DNA of 15,058 nucleotides, taken from an uncultured Bacteroidota bacterium (GTDB lineage Bacteria; Bacteroidota; Bacteroidia; Bacteroidales; VadinHA17). Every line of letters begins with the position of its first letter. Within the stretch, counting starts at the first letter, position 1. The notes beneath the pieces were generated by a model, which had not been told where the DNA came from, ran no database searches, and worked only from the letters and a program-made list of their open reading frames with translations. The stretch spans positions 1-15,058 of the forward strand of contig CAIPJU010000277.1 in NCBI GenBank assembly GCA_903865465.1, read 5' to 3'. Of the stretch, positions 8,797 to 15,058 are shown piece after piece. A program made the position numbers and the translations under genes.

Positions 8797-8918
8797 ATTG
8801 TTCTTTATGACCAGATTATGAATTTGCAACTATTATGAACTCATAAATATATCAAAAAATATGACGGTCGGGAATGGAGAGTGAAACCAAACGATATTTT
8901 TATTCCGGCAAAGTAAAA

Positions 8919-9383
8919 TTAATATAACCCCTTTATTACAAAAAATGAACCACGGATAATGCCTGCGAGTTTAGACCTTTGTTTCGCAAATTTGAACTTT
9001 GCCTCCAGCTCCCTGGGAACTTCCATACCTTCCGAAAGTTTAAAACCGACAGCTCTTTTCTTTGGATCATTGATTGAATACAACACATTAATAGCGAGCC
9101 CGCTTTCGTAGAAGACATAGGTAAATTTCAGGCCATCGACAACTAAAACTGATGTTTCAAGTGGTTTCGAATCAATAACTATTCCTCTTTCCGTCCTGAG
9201 AATATTTGCAACATAATCCACTGCATCCCCGCTTTCATCTGCAGGGTTTACTGTAAAATCATGATTATACTTGTTTTTAAAATACCTCGCTTCGTTGGCA
9301 CGAAGGCCGGCAAGGGCTTTCGAAACAGGTGATGACTCGAGTCCTGCGGCAGATACATCTTCAAAACCTACAATGGATGACAT
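8919..9383 (-). CDS. Unrecognised 154-residue protein, probably cytoplasmic
   Basis: I do not recognise this family. It starts with ATG (MSSIVGFEDVSAAG) and has no signal peptide or membrane segment. Residues about 20-70 are predicted helical (SKALAGLRANEARYFKNKY, then ESGDAVDYVANIL). Residues about 70-120 alternate hydrophobic residues as beta strands (GIVIDSK, TSVLVVDGLKFTYVFY, LAINVLYSI). A basic stretch (PKKRAVGFKL, KFKFAKQRSKLAG) precedes a hydrophobic end, SFFVIKGLY. Codon use resembles the neighbours, and the length and composition look like a real gene. It lies between the methyltransferase and the exported nitrilase-like gene on the same strand, with 122- and 281-base spacers, so co-transcription is not assured. 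Confidence 0.65.
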   Translation of the reverse strand: MSSIVGFEDVSAAGLESSPVSKALAGLRANEARYFKNKYNHDFTVNPADESGDAVDYVANILRTERGIVIDSKPLETSVLVVDGLKFTYVFYESGLAINVLYSINDPKKRAVGFKLSEGMEVPRELEAKFKFAKQRSKLAGIIRGSFFVIKGLY

Positions 9384-9664
9384 ACTTAACCATTTTAAAA
9401 TATTTCACATTAATCTTAGAATATAAACATCAGTAACAAGCCATTGTTCACTGCTATCTGATTCTGGTCATTTGCAACCGGGGTACCTCTGCGTGATCTC
9501 TTTTTCAATAAAGTGGCTCTTCAAATAATGGTATTTGACGAAAAAAGGAGCATGGAGCGAAGAGCTTCTAAGGCTTATTTATGATAGCGGATGTGTGATA
9601 TGCGATTTAAGATTTAAAACCTGGCATCAAAACCCGCTCTCCCCTCTCAACAATCTTCTAATCG

Positions 9665-10555
9665 TTATCTGCCAGTCCACCCGGTTCCTCTTGCCGGTCT
9701 TTTAAGCGGGATTATTTCAGCATAAAGGATTGTCTCAGCATTCTTACCGTATGGTCCCATCAATACTTCCTTTCCATCGGTATCGATGAGGAGAGAGCAA
9801 CCAATGCAATTCCATCCTTTCCATGGACCTTCAGTAACCGGGCCTACGTTGCTCGCCGATGCTATCCAGATCTTAAACTCTTTTGCCACGGGGAAATATG
9901 CATTGCGCCATGTGTCGCCGTATGGCTCCCTGGTATTATCGTGATTCGCCGGAACAGCCCAGCTCGATGGTGAAAGAATAACATCAGCGCCCATGTATCC
10001 CAATGAACGTGTCAAAACATGATCCTTTGCTGTTGCATCGGCACAGATCATGAGTCCGAAGGTTCCCCACGGTGTGGAGCAAACATTTAGCCTGTCGCCC
10101 TGGTCGTAAACATCATGGGCAATGTCCAGTTCATTCAGCTTGCGGTGTTTGCAGATCACCATTCCCTTGTTGTCTATGATGACTGCAGCATTGTAAATAT
10201 TGTTCCCGTCGCGTTCAACAATACCGCAGCATACAAAAATGTTGTTTTTCCGTGCCGCATCGCACATTATTGTGCATGCCTTTCCACCCGGTATCGAATC
10301 GCCGAGCAGGCGTGCAGAAGGATGCGTCCAACCGAGGTCCATCACCTCAGGAAGAAGTACAACATCGGCGCCCTTGCGTGAGGCTTCTTCAATCAGGCTG
10401 GTGGCATGAACCAGGTTCTTCTGAAGCTCCCCCGGCTCAACGTACATCTGGGCCAGGGCAAGACGGAACTGATGCTGACCTTTCTGTGCGTAAGCGCATG
10501 AATATGAAAAAATAGTCAGGACTATAATAAAAATCAGGCTTTGTGAGCGGGTCAT
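9665..10555 (-). CDS. Exported carbon-nitrogen hydrolase (nitrilase superfamily)
   Basis: This 296-residue protein has the nitrilase-fold catalytic triad: Glu70 in LLPEVMDLGW, Lys139 in CKHRKLNELD and nucleophile Cys171 in LMICADATAKD. LALAQMYVEPG near residue 32 is the usual first strand. These enzymes cleave C-N bonds in amides, carbamoyl compounds or nitriles. Unusually, it begins with an export signal (MTRSQSLIFIIVLTIF, then SYSCAYAQ). Cleavage at AYA-Q by signal peptidase I is most natural; Cys20 could also be lipidated, but SYSC is a poor lipobox. The enzyme is therefore expected in the periplasm or on the outer membrane, unlike most family members. Length fits the family. The gene is divergent from the small lipoprotein at 10784. 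The substrate is unknown. Confidence 0.85.
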   Translation of the reverse strand: MTRSQSLIFIIVLTIFSYSCAYAQKGQHQFRLALAQMYVEPGELQKNLVHATSLIEEASRKGADVVLLPEVMDLGWTHPSARLLGDSIPGGKACTIMCDAARKNNIFVCCGIVERDGNNIYNAAVIIDNKGMVICKHRKLNELDIAHDVYDQGDRLNVCSTPWGTFGLMICADATAKDHVLTRSLGYMGADVILSPSSWAVPANHDNTREPYGDTWRNAYFPVAKEFKIWIASASNVGPVTEGPWKGWNCIGCSLLIDTDGKEVLMGPYGKNAETILYAEIIPLKRPARGTGWTGR

Positions 10556-10783
10556 AGTAATGGAATTATTCAGTACTAAAGATAAAAAATAATCTGAAAA
10601 TCTTCTGAAGGAAATTTTTCACAGGCATACTATCACCTTGCATCACTACATAAACAGAACAAAGTATCATTAACAGCTCGGTGTCCAAAATATAATTAGC
10701 CCCGGAACTTGGACAACAGGTTTAATTTGATAAATAATGATAAACTTTGTTGTTATGAGTACAAAAAAACAACAGTTATCAGG

Positions 10784-11146
10784 ATGCAATTAAAACAGAG
10801 AATGGAAAGGATATTAGGATTATTGATTATTTCACTAATTCTTCTTATTGGTTGTAACAAATACAGAGAAATTGAAGAAGGCGGCATTAAAGGAGCTTTT
10901 GTTTTAAACTCATCGCTCACATTTAAAGGATATTATTACAAAGGGAGTGATACCAACTTCCATTATTTTATTAGCAAATGGGATTTCAGGAGGGATGTTT
11001 ACTTTAAAATACCGGTTAAAAGATTAAATGTCATTAAATCGTTTAAGCTTAACGAACAAGAGAAGGAAATTAAAATCGATTTGCAGGACAAGGGAAAACA
11101 GGAATTCGGCGAAAGTGAATTTTGCAAACTCTTTTTTGTTGAATAA
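10784..11146 (+). CDS. Small lipoprotein of unknown function
   Basis: This protein of about 120 residues has a lipoprotein signal: MQLKQRMERIL, a hydrophobic core, then LLIGC with lipidated Cys24. The frame is open back to a TTG at 10709, but the ATG at 10784 (or ATG 10802, giving Cys18) is preferred because either puts the lipobox at the usual distance from the start. The mature part (about 96 residues) is rich in Lys, Glu and aromatic residues (FKGYYYKG, NFHYFISKWDF, VYFKIPVKRL) and probably forms beta strands. I recognise no domain. It stands alone, divergent from the nitrilase gene and convergent with the alpha/beta hydrolase. The signal peptide is convincing, but the function is unknown. 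Confidence 0.65.
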   Translation: MQLKQRMERILGLLIISLILLIGCNKYREIEEGGIKGAFVLNSSLTFKGYYYKGSDTNFHYFISKWDFRRDVYFKIPVKRLNVIKSFKLNEQEKEIKIDLQDKGKQEFGESEFCKLFFVE

Positions 11147-11216
11147 AGAAGTACGGATAACCTGGAGCAGTCGGCGACATAAAGTGATGTGTCGGCATGG
11201 CTACTCAATTTTAGGG

Positions 11217-11251
11217 CAGTGATTCAAAAAATCCGGGTTTTCCCTTAAAAC
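11217..11251 (+). repeat. Dispersed 35-bp repeat, copy 1
   Basis: The first 15 bases, cagtgattcaaaaaa, are identical to 14920-14934, and the full 35 bases match copy 2 at 29 positions with no gap, ending in aaaac. Both copies lie on the same strand, downstream of a plus-strand stop codon (70 bases after it here). Confidence 0.6.
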
Positions 11252-11323
11252 ACATGACAAAAAACTGGCTGTAAGAAGTGTGATTGCCGCGTTGGCATTC
11301 TTGTCCGGGAAAATGGAACTTTT

Positions 11324-12316
11324 CTATTTCTGCAGTTTTCCAGTATTTTCAGTTTGAAAGTTTCTGTCCAGCCAATTGACTATCTCTTCCCAGTGTTCTC
11401 TTTTTATATCCGCATGTTTTGCCCCTTTCCATACCAGGAATTCTTTATTGCTTTGCGGAACCTGATCGTAGAACTCCCGTACTTTTTCAACTGTGAACAT
11501 TTCGTCCTGATCGCCGACGGCTACCAATACAGGGACATGCATGGATGAAGGAAGGTGGAGCTTTTTTACGTCGAGCATGGTGAGAAAGCGAAAGGTGTAT
11601 TTATAGGAGAATAAGGGGTCGTTCAATCCAGGCATACCGTCGCGGTAGTATTCTACTGCCTGGTGTGAAGGGCGGAAAATGGCACTTGAAAGGATCCGTA
11701 CTTTTTGAAATAAGGAGAGATGATCGACTGAATTTCCGGTTTTACTTTCGTAAGCGCCCGACAGAAGGATCACCCCCGCGAGATCCTCTGGGATAGCTTC
11801 GGCAGTGCAGATGGCGGCAGCCATTCCCAGGCTATGTCCCATCACTATCAAGCGTTTATATCCCAGGCTTTTTACAAACTTTACCGACTCAGCCAGGTCT
11901 GCTATCCAACGTTCTTTGCTGGGCGCATCACCGCGGTTACCGCCTGATAAGCCATGGCCCCGGTAATCGAGTCCAAAAACATTATAGCCACCCTTCGAGA
12001 TCGGGACGCCAGCCATTTCATAAGCCCCGCTATAGGCTGTAACTCCATGATATAACAACACTGCTATGTCTTCTTTGCCAGCTTTCACCGTATCCGGATT
12101 CCAGCAGCGGATAAAAAGGGTTTCTCCATCGCTGGTGGTAAATGTTTTGTGCGGACCGGAATATTTGAGCCGGAGATCGGCTGCTTCTTGCTGTGTTATC
12201 CCCTTGTGATGGTTTTTATAAGGTAAGGGCAGAAAAGAGAGAACCACTCCTGAGAAAACAAAAAATGCTATTATTACCAGAAGCCACAGCAATATCTTTT
12301 TGAATATTCTTTTCAT
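11324..12316 (-). CDS. Membrane-anchored alpha/beta hydrolase (Hydrolase_4/S33-like)
   Basis: This 330-residue protein has an N-terminal membrane anchor (about residues 8-30, after MKRIFKK) and then an alpha/beta-hydrolase domain. It shows the oxyanion-side HG motif (HG at 90-91 in LLYHGVTAYSG), GLDYRGHGLSGG (115-126), nucleophile Ser162 in GHSLG, acid Asp271 in VGDQDEMF and His301 in GAKHADI, so the triad is complete. The YRGHGLS pattern and the spacing are those of the monoacylglycerol-lipase-like group, which hydrolyses lipid or other esters. The active domain would face the periplasm, tethered to the inner membrane. The HAD gene lies upstream on the same strand with a 95-bp gap, so co-transcription is possible. 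The substrate is unknown. Confidence 0.87.
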   Translation of the reverse strand: MKRIFKKILLWLLVIIAFFVFSGVVLSFLPLPYKNHHKGITQQEAADLRLKYSGPHKTFTTSDGETLFIRCWNPDTVKAGKEDIAVLLYHGVTAYSGAYEMAGVPISKGGYNVFGLDYRGHGLSGGNRGDAPSKERWIADLAESVKFVKSLGYKRLIVMGHSLGMAAAICTAEAIPEDLAGVILLSGAYESKTGNSVDHLSLFQKVRILSSAIFRPSHQAVEYYRDGMPGLNDPLFSYKYTFRFLTMLDVKKLHLPSSMHVPVLVAVGDQDEMFTVEKVREFYDQVPQSNKEFLVWKGAKHADIKREHWEEIVNWLDRNFQTENTGKLQK

Positions 12317-12411
12317 TTCAACTACTATATTTTCAAAACACTAAATTTTTTACTGATTTAAACATTCTTAATATTTGTTGTGAATCTACTCGGCTTTAAT
12401 TGAGTATCAGG

Positions 12412-13014
12412 TTAGAGTAGTCCCCTGCTTATTAACTGTTCTTTCAGACTTAGGGTTCCATTAATATGAATTGTACTGAATCCAAGCTCATTAGCTGTTT
12501 CAATATTTTTCAGACTATCATCAATAAACAAAGACTCGGTTTCAATAAGATCGTACCGGGTCAATAGTAATTGATATATTTCCTTTCCCGGCTTGACTAC
12601 CTTTTCCTCACCCGATACAACGATCCCTTCGAAGAGCTTAAAAAACTCATATTTGGGATAGATAACAGGAAAAGCCTCGGCTGACCAGTTCGTTAATCCA
12701 AACAATCTGTACTTTGATTTAAGGGCTTTTAGCAATTTCGTATTTTCAGATATCTCGCCTTTTATCATTTTCTGCCAGTTATGCTGATACATTTCAATTT
12801 CATTCCTGTAGCCGGGATGAAGCTCCTGCAGTTCACATGTGATCTCAGAAAATGAAAATCCGGCATCATGCTTCATATTCCATTGGGGACTCCATACCTC
12901 ACTCAGAAAGTACTCCATCTCTTTTGTATCACTGAAGACATCTTTGTAAAAGTACCTGGGATTCCAGTCAATCAATACCCCGCCGAAGTCAAAAATTATA
13001 TTTTTAATTTCCAT
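12412..13014 (-). CDS. HAD-superfamily phosphatase, subfamily IA (YihX-like)
   Basis: This 200-residue cytoplasmic protein has all four HAD motifs: I, nucleophile Asp9 in IIFDFGGVLID; II, Thr108 in GLTNWS; III, Lys141 in VVKPGKEIY; IV, FIDDS with Asp165 and Asp166. The +2 position after the nucleophile is Gly11 rather than the usual Asp, as in the YihX glucose-1-phosphate phosphatase group (FDLGN). The helical cap lies at about 17-90 (RYFYKDVF through KMIKGEIS). Length is normal and no part is missing. It is the first gene of a probable two-gene minus-strand unit with the alpha/beta hydrolase. It likely removes phosphate from a sugar phosphate or similar metabolite; the substrate is not certain. 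Confidence 0.87.
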   Translation of the reverse strand: MEIKNIIFDFGGVLIDWNPRYFYKDVFSDTKEMEYFLSEVWSPQWNMKHDAGFSFSEITCELQELHPGYRNEIEMYQHNWQKMIKGEISENTKLLKALKSKYRLFGLTNWSAEAFPVIYPKYEFFKLFEGIVVSGEEKVVKPGKEIYQLLLTRYDLIETESLFIDDSLKNIETANELGFSTIHINGTLSLKEQLISRGLL

Positions 13015-13123
13015 TTATTATTTCCTTACATTTTTCATTTCATCCTTAAATTCGAATGAATACAAAAATGGGTAAAATATATGATATTTATCTGTCAATA
13101 AGGTAATCCGGGAATCCTATTGC

Positions 13124-13256
13124 AAAAGCCGGTGGTACTGACCGCACCTTGCCGGTCTAAATGGCAAAATTGAAATTTGTTAATTGATAATAAATTAACT
13201 CCGTCAACGGATGGTCAATCCGTTCCGACGAAAAGCGGTCAATGCCAGTGGCTTTT
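13124..13256. repeat. 133-bp imperfect inverted-repeat element with three internal hairpins
   Basis: The 22-base outer arms at 13124-13145 and 13235-13256 are complementary at 18 of 22 positions. Between them are three small perfect hairpins: TTGCC/GGCAA (13149-13153 and 13163-13167), GTTAATT/AATTAAC (13179-13185 and 13193-13199) and AACGGAT/ATCCGTT (13206-13212 and 13218-13224). A folded strand would look like a multi-arm cloverleaf. It could be a MITE-like element, a structured RNA or a regulatory element. No target-site duplication is evident at its ends. Confidence 0.45.
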
Positions 13257-13398
13257 CCAGTGTTAGTCGCCACCGACCTTAGATGAATCATCAGCCCTCG
13301 CCAGACTGATCCAGGTCGGTTCTGAGAGAATTTCGGAGGATTTTAAGCATGCAGGTTGGCCAAAGATGATCATTCATTGGCGACCCCTGAACAACTAA
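13194..13398 (+). pseudogene. Possible frameshifted gene remnant in the GC-rich spacer
   Basis: Two open stretches are nearly continuous. One, in the frame of 13194, reads INSVNGWSIRSDEKRS, then MPVAFPVLVATDL, and stops at TGA just after 13281. The second, one base shifted, runs from 13267 through LDESSALARLIQVGSERI and HAGWPKMIIHWRPLNN to TAA at 13396-13398. Removing one A near 13281 would join them. The peptide looks protein-like, but I recognise no family, and the overlap with inverted repeats offers another explanation. This is a weak call. Confidence 0.25.
13272..13320. repeat. Inverted repeat with nested hairpin
   Basis: A perfect 8-bp pair, ACCGACCT (13272-13279) and AGGTCGGT (13313-13320), encloses a second pair, ATCAG (13290-13294) and CTGAT (13306-13310). 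It lies 15 bases beyond the 13124-13256 element and may be part of the same structure. Confidence 0.4.
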
Positions 13399-13582
13399 AA
13401 ATGAGAGTCCGTTTGCATAAAATATTTTAATCATACTCAATTTTCAAGAACCAATCAGCCCATTCCGTTAAAAGTTATTTTCATACCTTTAAGGGCGGTC
13501 TGGTATAAGAATGTGTATAAAATACTATTAAGTTATGTGCTATTCTATGACAACTAGACAATTACGCTAAATAAAAAATCTT

Positions 13583-14344
13583 ATGACCAAGTTCGTAAAA
13601 GCACTAATTATCATTAATGGGCTAATAATACCAATTGTTCTCTTGATTTTCTTATTTTCACTTCTGATAAATGAATATGGGCCAAAGCATTATCGACCCG
13701 ATCCAGTAATGACAGAGAACTTGATTACCAAAGAGGGTGATACCCTAATGGCCCAGGGGCTGGTTTATGATAAACCTGGGAGTATATACAATTCAACGAA
13801 CCTATACATCAAAGTCAGTCCAAAAACTTACGAAATCCCCAAAAATAAATCTTCCAATTTTGAGGACAGAATGGAGCGACAAATCGAGCCATATGAATAT
13901 TATATTAACATTTTATTCTTAGATTCAAGATACAATCTAATTAGTACCCTTCTTGATCAAAAAGCTTCAATAACAGACATTACGATCCCAATGAATTCTG
14001 AATCGGAGAGGATTGATACAACTGTAAAAAATATTGGGTATCTTATTGCATTTGAGGATTCAAACAAAGACAAAATAATCGACAGAAGGGATAATTATGA
14101 TCTTTATATCTCTGATCTATCTGGAAAAGGGCTCACCAAAGTCACAACTAATATTGATATAAAATCGTTTAAATTCATTAACAATCACAAGGATATCTTT
14201 ATTTCATTTACAAATAGACAGGACATACCCGAGGAGCATAAAATTACTCGATTTGCTATCTATAATCTACAATCAAAAGATTTAAAATATTTAACACAGC
14301 TCGACAAGGCAATAACAAATATTCAGAAAATTTTGAATAAATAA
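13583..14344 (+). CDS. Membrane-anchored protein with EF-hand-like loop, function unknown
   Basis: This 253-residue protein has one N-terminal membrane segment (about 7-29, after MTKFVK), with the rest predicted outside the cytoplasm. Residues about 55-240 look like beta-rich repeats (DTLMAQGLVYD, YYINILFLDSRYNLI, YDLYISDLSGKGLTKVT, RFAIYNLQSKDLKYLTQ) resembling pieces of a TolB/YncE-type propeller. Residues 159-170 (DSNKDKIIDRRD) fit the 12-residue EF-hand calcium loop with acidic or Asn ligands at positions 1, 3, 5, 9 and 12. I cannot name a family. The ATG at 13583 gives a sensible anchor. The PepSY-like gene follows 62 bases later on the same strand and could share the transcript. Confidence 0.7.
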   Translation: MTKFVKALIIINGLIIPIVLLIFLFSLLINEYGPKHYRPDPVMTENLITKEGDTLMAQGLVYDKPGSIYNSTNLYIKVSPKTYEIPKNKSSNFEDRMERQIEPYEYYINILFLDSRYNLISTLLDQKASITDITIPMNSESERIDTTVKNIGYLIAFEDSNKDKIIDRRDNYDLYISDLSGKGLTKVTTNIDIKSFKFINNHKDIFISFTNRQDIPEEHKITRFAIYNLQSKDLKYLTQLDKAITNIQKILNK

Positions 14345-14406
14345 CAGCACATAATAAGTAAGAATATGAGTGGTGCGCATCACCCAGCGATTATTACTAA
14401 TTAAAC

Positions 14407-14895
14407 ATGAAGAATTTTGTTATAGTGCTTCTTCTTTCTTTTCTGACAATTGAAACCTATGCAGGGAAACCACCTCGTGTAGTCTCAAACGCATTAAAAC
14501 AAAAATTCCCCTCCGCCACCGACATTACTTGGAAAAGAGACAGTTCATCTGTTTTTCATGGTATGATGACTATGAAAGGAGTTTGGATTTATAAGAATGA
14601 GCGTTATGATTACTATTGGATTGCAGAGTTTAAACTTGGAAACAAAAATGCGTCTGCAGAATTTAGTACAGATGGACATTGGTTGTGGGCAGAAGTGGAA
14701 AGAACCTATTCAGAGGTTCGTGAAGAGGTCAAAAATGCGATAAAACGAGACTATTCTAATTGTGGAATTATTTCTATCCATTTAGGTGAATTTGTTGGTG
14801 GAGGGTCTTGGTATGATGTAGGAGTTAAATGCGGTAGCAAAGAATTTGAATCTTCATACGATGAAAATGGGTGGCTTCCACCAAGAATATTATGA
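14407..14895 (+). CDS. Secreted PepSY-like (DUF2874-type) protein
   Basis: This 162-residue protein has a signal peptide (MKNFVIVLLLSFL, cleavage near TYA-G at 19/20). The mature part has the Bacteroidota PepSY-like pattern: PRVVSNALKQKFPSATDITW (23-42), YWIAEFKLG (70-78), AEFSTDGHWLWAEVE (84-98). A second helical half resembles the first: VREEVKNAIKRDYSNCGI (104-121), then a strand-like VGVKCG and SSYDENG. Members of this group are small periplasmic proteins related in fold to the beta-lactamase-inhibitor/PepSY domain; a role in inhibiting or sensing peptidases has been proposed but is not established. Length is typical. It follows the EF-hand-loop protein and may be co-transcribed with it. 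Confidence 0.82.
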   Translation: MKNFVIVLLLSFLTIETYAGKPPRVVSNALKQKFPSATDITWKRDSSSVFHGMMTMKGVWIYKNERYDYYWIAEFKLGNKNASAEFSTDGHWLWAEVERTYSEVREEVKNAIKRDYSNCGIISIHLGEFVGGGSWYDVGVKCGSKEFESSYDENGWLPPRIL

Positions 14896-14919
14896 TTAAA
14901 TACAAAAATCGGCTAAGGA

Positions 14920-14954
14920 CAGTGATTCAAAAAAGCTGGATTTCCCCCCAAAAC
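14920..14954 (+). repeat. Dispersed 35-bp repeat, copy 2
   Basis: This is the second copy of the repeat at 11217-11251: 29 of 35 bases identical, ungapped, same orientation. It starts 25 bases after the stop codon of the PepSY-like gene and runs on into a GAGTGA-rich low-complexity stretch not seen after copy 1. Confidence 0.6.
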
Positions 14955-14965
14955 CTGGCAAGAAA

Positions 14966-15051
14966 GGGAGAGAGTGAGTGTGTGAGTGAGTTTTGAGAAC
15001 AAAAAAAGTGAGATGCTCGCTCTCTCTCACGCTCTCACTCTTTTTGTTGTC
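14966..15051. repeat. Low-complexity GAGTGA/CTCTC inverted repeat
   Basis: A GAGAGTGAGTGTGTGAGTGAG-like tract (14966-14990) is followed by a hairpin whose arms, 14998-15013 and 15033-15048, are complementary at 15 of 16 positions; its loop is CTC-rich. The CTCTC tract can instead pair with the upstream GAGTGA tract, so two foldings compete. It could act as a terminator after the PepSY-like gene (ACTCTTTTTGTT end) or belong to the dispersed repeat. The window ends just beyond it. Confidence 0.5.
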
Positions 15052-15058
15052 CCGTCAG

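Larger units (their letters stand above)
13015..13582. other. 568-bp intergenic region with inverted repeats and a GC-rich core
   Basis: This divergent spacer lies between the HAD gene (-) and the plus-strand gene at 13583. Its flanks are AT-rich, but 13201-13320 is 55% G+C by hand count, well above the 32% in 13141-13200. The core holds several inverted repeats (13124-13256 and 13272-13320, listed separately) and a possible broken coding frame (13194-13398). GTCGCC (13266-13271) can also pair with GGCGAC (13379-13384). No clear promoter of either direction was found, although promoters are expected near both ends. No tRNA or known riboswitch is recognised. Confidence 0.55.

Noticed and set aside
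8797..8829. Extension of the methyltransferase to TTG 8829
   Set aside because: The extra 11 residues are polar and precede a good ATG placed right before the first membrane segment.
10709..10783. N-terminal extension of the small lipoprotein from TTG 10709
   Set aside because: It would push the lipobox Cys to residue 49, too far from the start. ATG 10784 or 10802 gives a normal signal peptide.
10755..10793. 12-codon ORF overlapping the start of the small lipoprotein, possible leader peptide
   Set aside because: It has an ATG and ends just before the alternative lipoprotein start at 10802, but it is too short to judge and shows no regulatory codon run or attenuator hairpin.
12985..12993. 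Loss of the HAD general acid (Gly11 at the +2 position) as a sign of inactivity
   Set aside because: The same FD-G pattern is normal in the YihX-type subfamily, and all other motifs are intact.
13124..13256. Integron attC site
   Set aside because: The size and folded shape are in range, but the outer arms lack the RYYYAAC/GTTRRRY core sites and there is no integrase or cassette array.

Overview
The window looks like a chromosomal segment of a Bacteroidota (Bacteroidetes) species. The sequence evidence is a type IX secretion (Por) C-terminal sorting tail on a LamG protein, a Fibrobacter-succinogenes-type paralogous-domain lipoprotein, a two-module MacB/FtsX-like permease of the form common in this phylum, a PepSY-like small secreted protein, a Bacteroidota-style promoter (TTTG, 20 bp, TAnnTTTG-like) and an almost complete absence of strong Shine-Dalgarno sites. 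Overall base composition is AT-rich. There are 13 genes, no rRNA, tRNA or CRISPR array, and no recognisable insertion sequence or phage gene.

Layout. 1-1203 (+) is the 3' part of a leucine-rich-repeat protein with an invariant cysteine ladder, cut by the window start. 1351-2343 (-) is a lipoprotein with a fibronectin-like and a Fib_succ_major domain. After a 320-bp divergent spacer come three + genes: a secreted LamG protein with a type IX sorting tail (2664-3653), an 808-residue ABC-type permease (3875-6301) and a secreted M28 zinc peptidase (6590-8164). Three - genes follow: a membrane methyltransferase of the ICMT/PEMT type (8224-8796), an unrecognised 154-residue protein (8919-9383) and an exported carbon-nitrogen hydrolase (9665-10555). 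Then come a small + lipoprotein (10784-11146), a - pair of membrane-anchored alpha/beta hydrolase and HAD phosphatase (11324-13014), a 568-bp gap rich in inverted repeats, and two + genes: a membrane-anchored protein with an EF-hand-like loop (13583-14344) and a PepSY-like protein (14407-14895). The window ends in a dispersed repeat and a low-complexity hairpin.

How the genes work together. Most products are envelope-directed: at least eight have a signal peptide, lipobox or N-terminal anchor. Orientation changes often and spacers are mostly 60-320 bp, so this is a set of mostly independent transcription units rather than one pathway. The likeliest co-transcribed pair is HAD to alpha/beta hydrolase (95-bp gap); 13583/14407 (62-bp gap) is another possibility.

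I do not see a complete new defence, secretion or biosynthetic system. The parts most worth a second look are the cysteine-ladder LRR array, the structured GC-rich spacer at about 13124-13398 (nested inverted repeats plus a possible frameshifted gene remnant), the exported nitrilase-fold enzyme, and the dispersed repeat found at 11217 and 14920.
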